A stretch of 19,394 nucleotides of DNA from Pseudomonadota bacterium (GTDB lineage Bacteria; Pseudomonadota; Alphaproteobacteria; Acetobacterales; Acetobacteraceae), in the NCBI GenBank assembly GCA_021808055.1, contig JAKBCH010000034.1, positions 1-19,394 on the forward strand. Reading direction: 5' to 3'. Positions within the stretch are counted from its first letter, which is position 1; every line of letters starts with the position of its first letter. Shown one piece after another: positions 1 through 7,147 of the stretch. A program made the position numbers and the translations under genes. The notes under the pieces were generated by a model, which was given only the letters and a program-made list of their open reading frames with translations, had not been told where the DNA came from and ran no database searches.

Positions 1-1
1 C

Positions 2-444
2 CATGCCAGGCGTAAATTTTTCGGACTGGCCGACATCGCCAAAGCGGCTTCGCGCAAGGCGCGTGGCAAAAAGCCAGCCTTTACGTCACCCATGGCACTC
101 GAAACGGTGCGCCGGATCGACGCACTATTCGATATCGAGCGGAACATCACAGGGCAACCGGCTGCGATACGCCATGCCGTCAGGCAGGAGCTCCGCGTCG
201 CTTTGGTCACAGGCTTCGAGGCATGGCTGCGGCAGGAACGTACAAAACTGTCGCGCCACGATGACCTCGCCGTCGCGATCGACTACATGCTCACGCGCTG
301 GCAAGCCTTCACGCGATTCCTCAATGATGGCCGCGTATGCCTGACAAATAATGCCGCCGAGCGCGCGCTCAGAGGCATCGCCTCGGCAGAAAGTCATGGC
401 TGTTCGCCGGCTGCGATCCTGGCGGCCGCCGAGCCGCGATCCTC
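2..444 (+). pseudogene. IS66-family transposase (TnpC) 3' remnant, frameshifted
   Basis: The reading frame is open from the left edge, so the gene's start lies outside the window. The translation matches the C-terminal catalytic region of IS66 TnpC transposases: an ARRKFF-like entry, then LADIAKAASRKARGK, then the conserved ending around TRWQAFTRFLNDGRVCLTNNAAERALRGIA (shown in pieces; residues up to base 382). After GIA an intact element would read LGRKSWLFAG. Here that text continues only in the +1 frame from base 382, so one C is missing near 381-382. Homology fades at about base 444, before the usual end of the protein and before any terminal inverted repeat. The element is therefore truncated at its 3' end and frameshifted, and it cannot make an active transposase. 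Recognition rests on recalled family sequence. The family call is secure; the exact end is approximate. Confidence 0.85.
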
Positions 445-454
445 ACCGAAGGCT

Positions 455-746
455 TACCCAACCGCGCAAGAATAATACAAACAAACGGTGAGACGCCAAG
501 CAGCTTGCCCACCCCCAGCCCGATGGAGGCCGACAAGTAAGCCAGAGGGAAATAGGTAGCAGTATTGGGGATGCTCGCGAAGATCCGCTGATGCGCCCAC
601 GGAAAACGGTGCATCTGGGTCGCATCGGCGGTGGTAACAACCGGGCGGCCATCGATTGGCGTGATTTTCCCGAACCCAGCCGTCAGCAGCCCGGAATCGA
701 TCTTCACCCCAACCTGTTGAATAGGCGTACCGGTATATGGGTCAAT
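455..746 (-). pseudogene. DUF2142-type membrane protein fragment
   Basis: On the minus strand this stretch translates (from about 746 down to 459) to a segment containing VKIDSGLLTAG, then IPNTATYFPLAYLSASIGLG, then VGKLLGVSPFVCIILARLG. This resembles the N-terminal third of DUF2142 multi-spanning membrane proteins, where a VD-x-G segment is followed by a 'Tyr-x-Pro-x-x-Tyr-hydrophobic-GLxxGxxLGxS...ARL' segment. A full member is about 400-500 residues, so only a fragment remains. A possible GTG start at 773 falls inside the fusA terminator and is probably not genuine. Homology stops at the ARL motif (bases 459-467), where the IS66 remnant begins on the opposite strand. This suggests the gene was cut by insertion or deletion at that element. 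The family call is from memory of motif spacing and is moderately secure; non-functionality is clear from the length. Confidence 0.55.
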
Positions 747-780
747 AAAAAAGGGGCGTGGAAGACTCCACACCCCTTTT
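747..780 (-). terminator. Rho-independent terminator of fusA
   Basis: Read on the minus strand, a 14-bp stem (arms 767-780 and 749-762, with one U-G wobble) closes a 4-base loop and runs into a T tract (plus-strand A's at 747-752). It lies 24 bases after the fusA stop codon, in the right orientation. Confidence 0.85.
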
Positions 781-803
781 GAAACATATCGCGGAACGCG
801 GCT

Positions 804-2885
804 TTACGCGCTCTTGGCCATAATCTCGTCAGCCACGTTGCGCGGCACCGGATCGTAATGGTGGAACTGCATCGTAAAGCTGGCGCGGCCCTTGGTCATA
901 GAGCGCAGCTGCGAGATGTAGCCGAACATTTCCTTCAGCGGCACATGCGCGCGCACAATCACGGTGGAACCGGAGCTTTCCTGGTTCTGGATCATGCCGC
1001 GGCGGCGGTTCAAATCGCCCACCACGTCGCCCACATGGTCGTTCGGGGTGGTCACTTCCACGTCCATGATCGGCTCCAGAATCACTGGGCCAGCCTTCTT
1101 CATGCCTTCGCGGAAGCAGGCTTTCGCGGCAATTTCGAATGCCAGGGCGGAAGAGTCGACGTCATGGTACTTACCGTCAACCAGCGTATAGCTGAAATCC
1201 ACGGTGGGGAAGCCCGCGAGCACGCCGGTATCGGCCTGGTTCTTGATGCCCTTTTCAACCGCCGGGATGTATTCCTTCGGCACCGCACCACCAACGACCT
1301 TGTTCTCGAACTCGATGCCCTCGTTACGCTCACGCGGCGCGAACACAATTTTCACCTCGGCATATTGGCCCGAACCACCAGATTGCTTCTTGTGGGTATA
1401 GGTTTCGGTGTGTTCCTTGGTGATGGTCTCGCGGAAGGCCACCTGCGGCGCGCCGATATTGGCGTCCACGCCATATTCGCGCTTCAGACGATCGACGATG
1501 ATTTCCAGATGCAGCTCGCCCATGCCGGAAAGAATGGTCTGGCCGGTTTCCTGGTCGGTCTTCAGGCGCAGGGAGGGATCTTCCGAGGCCAGCTTCTGCA
1601 GGCCGATCGTCATCTTCTCCACGCCTTCCTTGGTCTTCGGCTCCACGGAGATGTCGATCACCGGCACCGGGAACGCCATGCGCTCCAGCACCACCGGGTC
1701 CTCGGAAGCGGCCAGGGTGTCACCCGTGCCGGTGTCCTTCAGCCCCACGAAAGCCGCGATGTCACCAGCGGAAACCTCGGTGATTTCCTGGCGCTTATCG
1801 GCGTGCATCTTATACATGCGACCGATACGCTCTTTATGGTCCTTGGTGGTGTTCTGCACGGAATCGCCGGATTTCAGCGTGCCCGCATAAACGCGCACGA
1901 AGGTGAGCGAGCCGTATTTGTCGTTGATGATCTTGAAGGCGAGGCCAGCGAAAGGCGCATTCGGGTCGGCCTTGATGCGGCGCGCATTGGGGTCTTCCTC
2001 CTGGCCTTCTTCCGGGGCAACCTTAATGCCCGGCACGTCAACAGGGCTCGGCAGATAATCCAAAACGCCATCCAGCAGCGGCTGCACGCCCTTGTTCTTG
2101 AAGGCAGTGCCGCACATCACCGGGCGGAACGCGCCGGAAATGGTGCCGGTTTTAATGGCGCGCTTCAGGGTCTCGACGGAAACATCGCCCTTCTCGAAAT
2201 ATTCTTCCATCCCGGCATCGTCCACCGCCAAAGCGGTATCCAGCAGCACCTGACGGGCCTCCTTGGCCTTCTCCAGCATGTCTGCCGGGATCTCTTCATC
2301 GTGGAACTTGGCACCCAGCTCGCCGCCTTCCCAGATGATCGCCTTCATCTCAACCAGGTCAACCACGCCGAGGAAGCCGTCCTCGATGCCGATGGGCAGT
2401 TGCAGCGGCAGCGCCACAATGTCCAGCTTCTCCTTCAGCGTGTCGAAGGCACGGTAGAAATCGGCACCGGTGCGGTCCAGCTTGTTGATGAAGATCAGGC
2501 GCGGCACGTTGTAACGGTCGGCCAGGCGCCAGTTGGTCTCAGATTGCGGCTGCACGCCTGCCACGCCCTCGATGATGAAGATCGCGCCATCGAGCACGCG
2601 GAGCGAGCGGTTCACCTCGATGTTGAAATCGATATGGCCGGGCGTGTCGATAATGTTAATCGCGTGGTCTTTCCACTCGCAGGTCACGGCGGCGGAGGTG
2701 ATGGTGATGCCGCGCTCACGCTCCTGGGCCATGTAATCGGTGGTGGTGTTGCCATCATGCACCTCACCAATCTTGTGAGACACACCGGTGTAATACAGAA
2801 TACGCTCCGTGGTGGTGGTCTTGCCCGCGTCGATATGCGCGGTGATCCCGATATTGCGGATCTTATTCAGGTCAGTATCAGCCAT
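804..2885 (-). CDS. fusA: Translation elongation factor G
   Basis: Elongation factor G, the cytoplasmic ribosomal translocase GTPase, which also acts with RRF in ribosome recycling. The 693-residue product has the P-loop AHIDAGKT at 16-23, the switch region RGITI at 58-62, DTPGH at 80-84 and NKLD at 134-137, then the standard EF-G domains II-V to the end. This is normal full length. The open frame extends ten codons further upstream, but the start at 2885 is preferred: a GGAGG (2891-2895) sits five bases before that ATG, and family proteins begin close to [14 protein letters not shown]. The gene stands alone. No rpsL, rpsG or tuf gene is next to it, the upstream gene is divergent, and its own terminator follows. 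Nothing suggests loss of function. A second EF-G elsewhere cannot be excluded, but the sequence looks like the main housekeeping copy. Confidence 0.98.
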   Translation of the reverse strand: MADTDLNKIRNIGITAHIDAGKTTTTERILYYTGVSHKIGEVHDGNTTTDYMAQERERGITITSAAVTCEWKDHAINIIDTPGHIDFNIEVNRSLRVLDGAIFIIEGVAGVQPQSETNWRLADRYNVPRLIFINKLDRTGADFYRAFDTLKEKLDIVALPLQLPIGIEDGFLGVVDLVEMKAIIWEGGELGAKFHDEEIPADMLEKAKEARQVLLDTALAVDDAGMEEYFEKGDVSVETLKRAIKTGTISGAFRPVMCGTAFKNKGVQPLLDGVLDYLPSPVDVPGIKVAPEEGQEEDPNARRIKADPNAPFAGLAFKIINDKYGSLTFVRVYAGTLKSGDSVQNTTKDHKERIGRMYKMHADKRQEITEVSAGDIAAFVGLKDTGTGDTLAASEDPVVLERMAFPVPVIDISVEPKTKEGVEKMTIGLQKLASEDPSLRLKTDQETGQTILSGMGELHLEIIVDRLKREYGVDANIGAPQVAFRETITKEHTETYTHKKQSGGSGQYAEVKIVFAPRERNEGIEFENKVVGGAVPKEYIPAVEKGIKNQADTGVLAGFPTVDFSYTLVDGKYHDVDSSALAFEIAAKACFREGMKKAGPVILEPIMDVEVTTPNDHVGDVVGDLNRRRGMIQNQESSGSTVIVRAHVPLKEMFGYISQLRSMTKGRASFTMQFHHYDPVPRNVADEIMAKSA

Positions 2886-2890
2886 CGATG

Positions 2891-2895
2891 CCTCC
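2891..2895 (-). promoter_or_regulatory. Shine-Dalgarno site of fusA
   Basis: GGAGG on the minus strand, five bases before the ATG at 2885. It decides the start in favour of the shorter 693-residue protein. Confidence 0.8.
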
Positions 2896-3090
2896 ACGGG
2901 CGGATAAAATGTCAAACAGATACGGCGCCGCCTGGATCAGGCCGCGCTGTTCGCCCGGCTTTTGCGGCAGCGCGCGGCGTTTGGCAAGCCCGCGCAAGTC
3001 AGATTCGCCCCGCCCCGCGCGACGATTTTACGTTTTTCAAGCGCTTGATGCATGTTACATCTACCAGACCCTAAAGAATGAGGTGCTTGA

Positions 3091-3417
3091 ATGGCCTTCG
3101 CCTGTACCCTTCCCGCCACCCCCACCGTGCAGCAGGACGATGAACACACACGGATCACCCGCTGGGATTTCGAGCCGGGTGCCGTCACCGGCTGGCACAG
3201 CCATGGCTGGCCTTATTACGTGGTGATGCTGACAGATGCGATGATGGAGGTGCATGACGGTACCGCTGTGCACAGCATTCCCCGCAAGGCGGGCGATTCC
3301 TATGTCCGCGATGCCGGAGTGCAGCATGATGTCCGCAATGGCGGCACAGCGCCCATGGCCTTCGTGGAGATTGAGATAAAGAAACTTTCCCCGGCCCTGG
3401 CCGCCCTGGAAACCTAA
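3091..3417 (+). CDS. Small single-domain cupin protein
   Basis: A 108-residue protein that is essentially one cupin beta-barrel. Cupin motif 1 is visible at about 30-57: PGAVTGWHSHGWPYYVVML, with metal-ligand-like His36 and His38. The usual glutamate four or five residues later is replaced by Tyr42/Tyr43. Motif 2 (GDSYVRDAGVQHDVRNGG, about 68-85) supplies His79 and the conserved Asn83. So three of the four usual ligands remain. Such proteins range from dioxygenases and isomerases to ligand-binding proteins with no enzymatic activity, and the substrate cannot be told from sequence. GAGG at 3080-3083, seven bases upstream, supports the start. The gene is divergent from fusA across about 205 bases and is followed after 24 bases by the DUF1345 gene, possibly as one transcript. 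There is no signal peptide, so it is probably cytoplasmic. Confidence 0.85.
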   Translation: MAFACTLPATPTVQQDDEHTRITRWDFEPGAVTGWHSHGWPYYVVMLTDAMMEVHDGTAVHSIPRKAGDSYVRDAGVQHDVRNGGTAPMAFVEIEIKKLSPALAALET

Positions 3418-3441
3418 GCGCCCCGCGCCCTTATCCTGCTC

Positions 3442-4101
3442 ATGAAATTCCGCCTCTTCCAGATTTTGCGGGCCAGGCCGTTTTTTACCATCTGCTACGG
3501 CATTGGGCTGGCGGCCTGGGTGGTTATGTTTCCACTGAAAAGCCCCGCCATCCGGGCCGTGGCGGCGTGGGATCTCGGCAGCCTGCTCTATCTGGCCGTC
3601 ACGCTGACGATGTTCTTCCTCACCGAGAACAGAGACATCAGCCTGGACGCGAAATCCCATAAGGAAGGCGAATGGACGGTGTTCACCCTCACGCTGCTGG
3701 GTGCTGCGATGAGTTTCGCCTCATTGTTTCTGTTCTCCCACGCCGCCAGCCAGAAGGCGGATTTCACCGGTGCTTACCTCGCCTTCGTGGTGGTCACGCT
3801 CGCCCTTTCATGGGCGGTCACGCACCTCACCTTCGCCTACCGCTACGCGCATGAATATTACTCATACGATCTGGGCGGCGAAAAGGTTGATGGCGGCATT
3901 GAATTTCCGAAGGACGACCGACCGGATTACCTGGATTTCGTGTATTTCTCCTTCGTTCTGGGCATGACGTTTCAGGTTTCAGACTGCAACGTCACTTCCA
4001 AGAAACTGCGGCGCCTGGCCACGGCGCAAGGGCTGATCGGGTTTGTATTCAATACCGTTATATTGGCATTGTCAGTGAACATCGCGGCGGGGCTGCTGTA
4101 A
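3442..4101 (+). CDS. DUF1345 family integral membrane protein
   Basis: A 219-residue inner-membrane protein of unknown function that fits the DUF1345 family. Hydrophobic segments are visible at roughly 14-32, 42-60, 78-98, 108-126 and 196-218. The family signature is the pair of stretches DYLDFVYFSFVLGMTFQVSD (about 162-181) and, near the end, GFVFNTVILALSVNIAAGLL. The latter closes the protein at the usual place, so the gene looks intact and of normal length. No convincing Shine-Dalgarno precedes the ATG, but there is no better in-frame start nearby. The gene lies 24 bases after the cupin and 70 bases before the FAH-family gene. No function is experimentally assigned to the family that I can name, and the neighbours give no pathway. 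Confidence 0.85.
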   Translation: MKFRLFQILRARPFFTICYGIGLAAWVVMFPLKSPAIRAVAAWDLGSLLYLAVTLTMFFLTENRDISLDAKSHKEGEWTVFTLTLLGAAMSFASLFLFSHAASQKADFTGAYLAFVVVTLALSWAVTHLTFAYRYAHEYYSYDLGGEKVDGGIEFPKDDRPDYLDFVYFSFVLGMTFQVSDCNVTSKKLRRLATAQGLIGFVFNTVILALSVNIAAGLL

Positions 4102-4118
4102 GGATTATGGCAGCCACA

Positions 4119-4147
4119 TTGACTGACCCGACGGCAGCCTGCAGGAT
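4119..4147 (+). promoter_or_regulatory. Candidate promoter of the FAH-family gene
   Basis: TTGACT (4119-4124, five of six to the -35 consensus), a 17-base spacer, then CAGGAT (4142-4147, only three of six to -10). It lies just upstream of the FAH-family start. Weak evidence. Confidence 0.3.
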
Positions 4148-4171
4148 TGCAAAAAGCTTCGGAGACCGCGC

Positions 4172-5215
4172 ATGGACGAAACACGTCGTACATTTCTGAA
4201 GCTGGGCTCAGGCATTGCCACCGCAGCCGTGATGTCCAAGCGTGCCGTTGCCACACAGCCTGGCATCAACGTGCCTGCTGCTACGTTTGATGACAGCCCA
4301 GCCCTGCGGCTCGCCACATTTATCCCTGGTTCCGGCGGCGCATCGCGCGTTGGCGCGGTAACCGATGAGGGAATTATTATCGACCTTGGAAAAGCTGCGA
4401 AGCGCAACAATACGCAGCTTAACTTCAACCCGTCTGACATGGTCTCGCTCATCTCAGCCGGCCCAACGGCCATCGCGGCTTGCCGCCGTCTCGCAAGTTC
4501 AGGCACCGGCGAGAAACTTGAAAACGTAACGCTGCTCGCCCCCATCCCCAACCCCACCCGCAACGTATACGCCGTGGGCTGGAACTATCTGGAACATTTC
4601 AAGGAAAGCCTGACCGCGAAAAAATCCGCCGCCCCGCTTCCCAAACATCCTGTGTTTTTCACCAAAGACACGCACACCGTTAACGGCCCCTTCGCATCCC
4701 TGCCCTACGACCCGGCTGTCTCCACCAAGATAGACTGGGAAGGCGAACTCGCCGTCATCATTGGCAAGCGCGGTAAAAACATCGCCGAGGCTAACGCCCT
4801 GGCCTATGTGTTTGGCTTCACCGTTATCAATGACACCACTGCCCGCGATATGCAGATGGACCATGGCGGACAATGGTTCAAAGGCAAAATCCTCGATGGC
4901 CACGGCCCCATGGGCCCATGGATCGTCGCTTCTGACGATATCGACTACAACAACTTGAATCTTTCAACGCGCATTAACGGCGTTTTGAAACAACACATCA
5001 ACACCAGCCAGATGTATTTCAAAATTCCCCGCATCATCGCGGAACTTTCTCTCGGCCTCACGCTTGAACCGGGTGACATTATCGCAACCGGCACGCCCTC
5101 TGGAATCGGTGCCGCACGCAACCCGCCTGAATTTTTAAAGCCGGGCGATGTCATGGAAACTGAAATCGACCGGATCGGCGTTATCCGAAACACGTTCAAG
5201 CTGGTGACGACATAG
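4172..5215 (+). CDS. Fumarylacetoacetate hydrolase family protein with Tat signal
   Basis: A 347-residue protein. Residues 1-28 are a twin-arginine export signal: RRTFLK at 5-10, a short hydrophobic stretch (GSGIATAAVM), then an Ala-rich end. Residues about 125-345 are a fumarylacetoacetate hydrolase (FAH) fold: GWNYLEH at 136-142; acidic metal-ligand positions Glu190, Glu192 and Asp221 in DWEGELAVIIG and NDTTARD; then GPMGPW and TGTPSGIG. Members of this superfamily hydrolyse, decarboxylate or isomerise beta-keto acids using Mg2+ or Mn2+. The substrate here is unknown. Most FAH proteins are cytoplasmic, so the Tat signal suggests the folded protein is exported to the periplasm. GGAGA at 4161-4165, six bases before the ATG, supports the start. 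Base composition is visibly lower in G+C than its neighbours (for example 27 of 60 at 4921-4980), hinting at recent acquisition. The gene is convergent with the cinA-like gene. Confidence 0.88.
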   Translation: MDETRRTFLKLGSGIATAAVMSKRAVATQPGINVPAATFDDSPALRLATFIPGSGGASRVGAVTDEGIIIDLGKAAKRNNTQLNFNPSDMVSLISAGPTAIAACRRLASSGTGEKLENVTLLAPIPNPTRNVYAVGWNYLEHFKESLTAKKSAAPLPKHPVFFTKDTHTVNGPFASLPYDPAVSTKIDWEGELAVIIGKRGKNIAEANALAYVFGFTVINDTTARDMQMDHGGQWFKGKILDGHGPMGPWIVASDDIDYNNLNLSTRINGVLKQHINTSQMYFKIPRIIAELSLGLTLEPGDIIATGTPSGIGAARNPPEFLKPGDVMETEIDRIGVIRNTFKLVTT

Positions 5216-5238
5216 ACCGCCGCTGGAGAAATCTCTCT

Positions 5239-6084
5239 CTAATTTTGCGGCTCGCCCTGCACCGGCTCAACACCTTGCGCGGCAATCAAATCCGTCGCCT
5301 GCCGTGTGGCTTCTTCGATAGCGGGCACATTCGTGCCCTTGGCCACCAGTGCCACACCCCAGGCGCCGTCGCGCTTGAACGGATAGCTGCCGAGGTCCAA
5401 TTCTGGAAACCGCGCCTGAATCGCTGAAAGCCCCTCGGCAATGGCCCCTTCCATCACCCCCAGCCCGTAAACCGCGCGCATCTCAATACGCTCGCCGCGC
5501 GGCAGGCTGGGCTCCAGCGCCGTCATCATAGACTGCATAATCCGCGGCACCCCGGCCATCACATGCACATTGCCGATGGAAAAACCGGGCGCGATGGAAG
5601 CCTCGTTGCGAATGGGCACGGCCCCGCGCGGCATAGTGGCCATGCGCTGCCGGGCGGTGTTATAACGCTCGCCCATCTTCTCCTTCATCTCTCGGTCGGT
5701 TTCCTCATGCACCTCCCAAGGCACGCCAAACGCCGCGGCAATGCATTCGCTGGTAATATCGTCATGCGTCGGGCCGATGCCGCCAGTTGTAAAAAGCAAG
5801 TTATAGGAAGCGCGTAATTCATTAACTGCGTTTATGATTCGGTTTGGCACATCCGGCACCACCCGCACTTCCTGCAATTTAATCCCCAGCTCGCCCAAAC
5901 GCCGGGCAATGAACTGTACATTCACGTCCTGGGTGCGGCCGGAGAGGATTTCGTTGCCGATAATGAGAATCGCGGCGCTAGGATTGCCTGGCTTTGTTTG
6001 GCGCGTGGCCGCCCCACCATCCCCACGCGCAATGCCAGCCTCATCTTGGGGCATCCCGGATTTATTGGTTTGGGCTGGCATCAT
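5239..6084 (-). CDS. CinA-family / MoaB-Mog domain protein (COG1058 type)
   Basis: A 281-residue protein with one molybdopterin-binding-like (MoaB/Mog) domain. Conserved blocks are IIGNEILSGRTQDVN at about 41-55 and TTGGIGPTHDD at 99-109. This matches the N-terminal half of CinA; the C-terminal nicotinamide-nucleotide amidase domain is absent. Some CinA-type proteins have ADP-ribose pyrophosphatase activity, so a nucleotide clean-up role is possible; a cofactor role is an alternative. Residues 1-36 are a tail outside the domain. Residues 19-28 (ARGDGGAATR) are encoded exactly by one copy of a 30-bp palindromic repeat (6001-6030). No ATG, GTG or TTG lies between that repeat and the domain, so it must be translated. 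The first ATG overlaps the stop of the upstream GNAT-MutT gene (ATGA at 6081-6084), implying translational coupling. A second ATG follows directly, and another is at residue 11. Confidence 0.88.
   Translation of the reverse strand: MMPAQTNKSGMPQDEAGIARGDGGAATRQTKPGNPSAAILIIGNEILSGRTQDVNVQFIARRLGELGIKLQEVRVVPDVPNRIINAVNELRASYNLLFTTGGIGPTHDDITSECIAAAFGVPWEVHEETDREMKEKMGERYNTARQRMATMPRGAVPIRNEASIAPGFSIGNVHVMAGVPRIMQSMMTALEPSLPRGERIEMRAVYGLGVMEGAIAEGLSAIQARFPELDLGSYPFKRDGAWGVALVAKGTNVPAIEEATRQATDLIAAQGVEPVQGEPQN
6001..6030. repeat. 30-bp palindromic element, copy 1 (inside the cinA-like gene)
   Basis: Arms GCGCGTGG (6001-6008) and CCACGCGC (6023-6030) are perfect reverse complements around a 14-base loop, CCGCCCCACCATCC. 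Copy 2 at 8424-8453 matches at 27 of 30 positions. Two of the three differences form a compensating base pair (T-A here, C-G there). The element encodes residues 19-28 of the cinA-like protein, exactly ten codons in frame. Confidence 0.75.
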
Positions 6085-7088
6085 AAAAAATCCCTCAGCA
6101 TCGGAATCAATGGCCGGTCGGCGGCGGGCATGGGGTATTCAGCGAGGTCTTGCGGCGCCACCCAGGCGAGCTTCTGCCCCTCGCGCCCGCGCGGCTCGCC
6201 CTTCCAGCGGCGGCACAGAAACACCGGCATAAGCAGATGAAAATTCTCATACGCATGGGAGGCGAAAACGAATGGCGCGAAATCCTTGGGGTCGGTTTCC
6301 AGCCCCAGCTCCTCACGCAGCTCCCGCGCCAGCCCCACCTCGGGGGTTTCGCCGGCTTCCAGCTTGCCGCCGGGAAATTCCCACAAGCCGGCCATCTTTT
6401 TGCCTTCCGGCCGGCGGGCCAGCAGCACCCGGCCCTGGCCGTCGATAAGGGCTGCAGCCACCACCAGCAGCGTGGCGGCTTCCCGCGCGGGGCCGGTGGT
6501 TGTGGGGGCGTCGGCCTCGCGCGCCAGGGTGAAATGCTTCACCGGCAGCTTCTCGCCAGGGCGGCAGGAAAACACGCGGTGGCCCTTGCCGGTTTGTTCA
6601 AAACCCAGATGCCGCAGCACCGCCAGCGAGCCATCGTTATCCGCTGCTACCACCGCCTGGAGTTGCGCGATCGGCAGGCTGGCAAACGCCCATTCAGCCA
6701 CGCGGCGCACGGCTTCCAGCGCATAGCCCTGGCGCCAATGCGCCCGGCCGATCCAGTAGCCCAGCTCAGCGGATTTACGGTCTTTGGAAAGTCTCAACCC
6801 CACGCAACCCACCAGCACACCGGTTTGGCTTTCCTCAATCGCGAATTGCTCGGCGCGGCCTGCCTCACGGTCGCGCGCGGCGGCCTCGATCCAGTTTTGC
6901 GCCTGGGTCTGTGGGTAGGGAAACGGCGCGTCGGGCACGCGGCGGCAGATATCCCAGTCGTTAATTAACCGATGAAACAAGGCCGTATCGTCCCCGTGCA
7001 GCGGGCGCAGGGTGAGGCGCGGCGTACGCAGCACCGGGCCAAGCGGGGCTGCAAGCGCGGGCATCAGCGAATCGAAGAGATCAGGCAT
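6081..7088 (-). CDS. GNAT acetyltransferase - MutT Nudix hydrolase fusion
   Basis: A 335-residue two-domain protein. Residues about 18-190 are a GNAT N-acetyltransferase of the RimJ/RimL type: TPRLTLRPL at the start, ELGYWIG at 108-114, the acetyl-CoA loop WRQGYA at 118-123, and NDGSLAVLRHLGF at 151-163. Residues about 205-335 are a MutT-like Nudix hydrolase with a complete Nudix box from Gly240 to Leu262 (GxxxxxE...REL-REELGL) preceded by LARRPEGKKMAGLWEFPGG. MutT proteins remove 8-oxo-dGTP from the nucleotide pool. The acceptor of the acetyl group is unknown. The domains are in one frame with no internal stop. No Shine-Dalgarno precedes the ATG, but a perfect TATAAT ends five bases upstream, suggesting a leaderless transcript. 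The gene overlaps the downstream cinA-like gene by four bases and is divergent from proA. Both domain calls are firm; the physiological role of the fusion is inference. Confidence 0.92.
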   Translation of the reverse strand: MPDLFDSLMPALAAPLGPVLRTPRLTLRPLHGDDTALFHRLINDWDICRRVPDAPFPYPQTQAQNWIEAAARDREAGRAEQFAIEESQTGVLVGCVGLRLSKDRKSAELGYWIGRAHWRQGYALEAVRRVAEWAFASLPIAQLQAVVAADNDGSLAVLRHLGFEQTGKGHRVFSCRPGEKLPVKHFTLAREADAPTTTGPAREAATLLVVAAALIDGQGRVLLARRPEGKKMAGLWEFPGGKLEAGETPEVGLARELREELGLETDPKDFAPFVFASHAYENFHLLMPVFLCRRWKGEPRGREGQKLAWVAPQDLAEYPMPAADRPLIPMLRDFL

Positions 7089-7092
7089 ACGG

Positions 7093-7100
7093 ATTATACT
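7093..7100. promoter_or_regulatory. Overlapping divergent -10 elements (GNAT-MutT / proA)
   Basis: Plus-strand ATTATACT gives TATACT at 7095-7100 for proA and, on the minus strand, TATAAT (7098 to 7093) for the GNAT-MutT gene. No clear -35 is seen on either side. On the minus strand transcription would begin at about the ATG itself; on the plus strand about 40 bases before proA. Confidence 0.5.
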
Positions 7101-7147
7101 GTACCGCGCTGTTGATCTTCCCGCCAGGACTAGGCAGCATATGGCGC

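Noticed and set aside
2906..2927. A perfect TTGACA on the minus strand just upstream of fusA
   Set aside because: It lies only about 30 bases before the start codon, so a -10 at normal spacing would fall on the Shine-Dalgarno site; no suitable -10 is present.
858..3074. A 738-codon open frame on the plus strand, opposite fusA
   Set aside because: It mirrors fusA codon usage on a G+C-rich template. It gives a His/Arg/Leu-rich translation with no recognisable family, and fusA on the other strand is unmistakable.
4530..4560. A C-rich stretch containing CCATCCCC, reminiscent of the palindrome loop
   Set aside because: It lacks the complementary arms and is simply coding for Leu-Ala-Pro-Ile-Pro-Asn-Pro in the FAH-family gene, so it is not a third copy.
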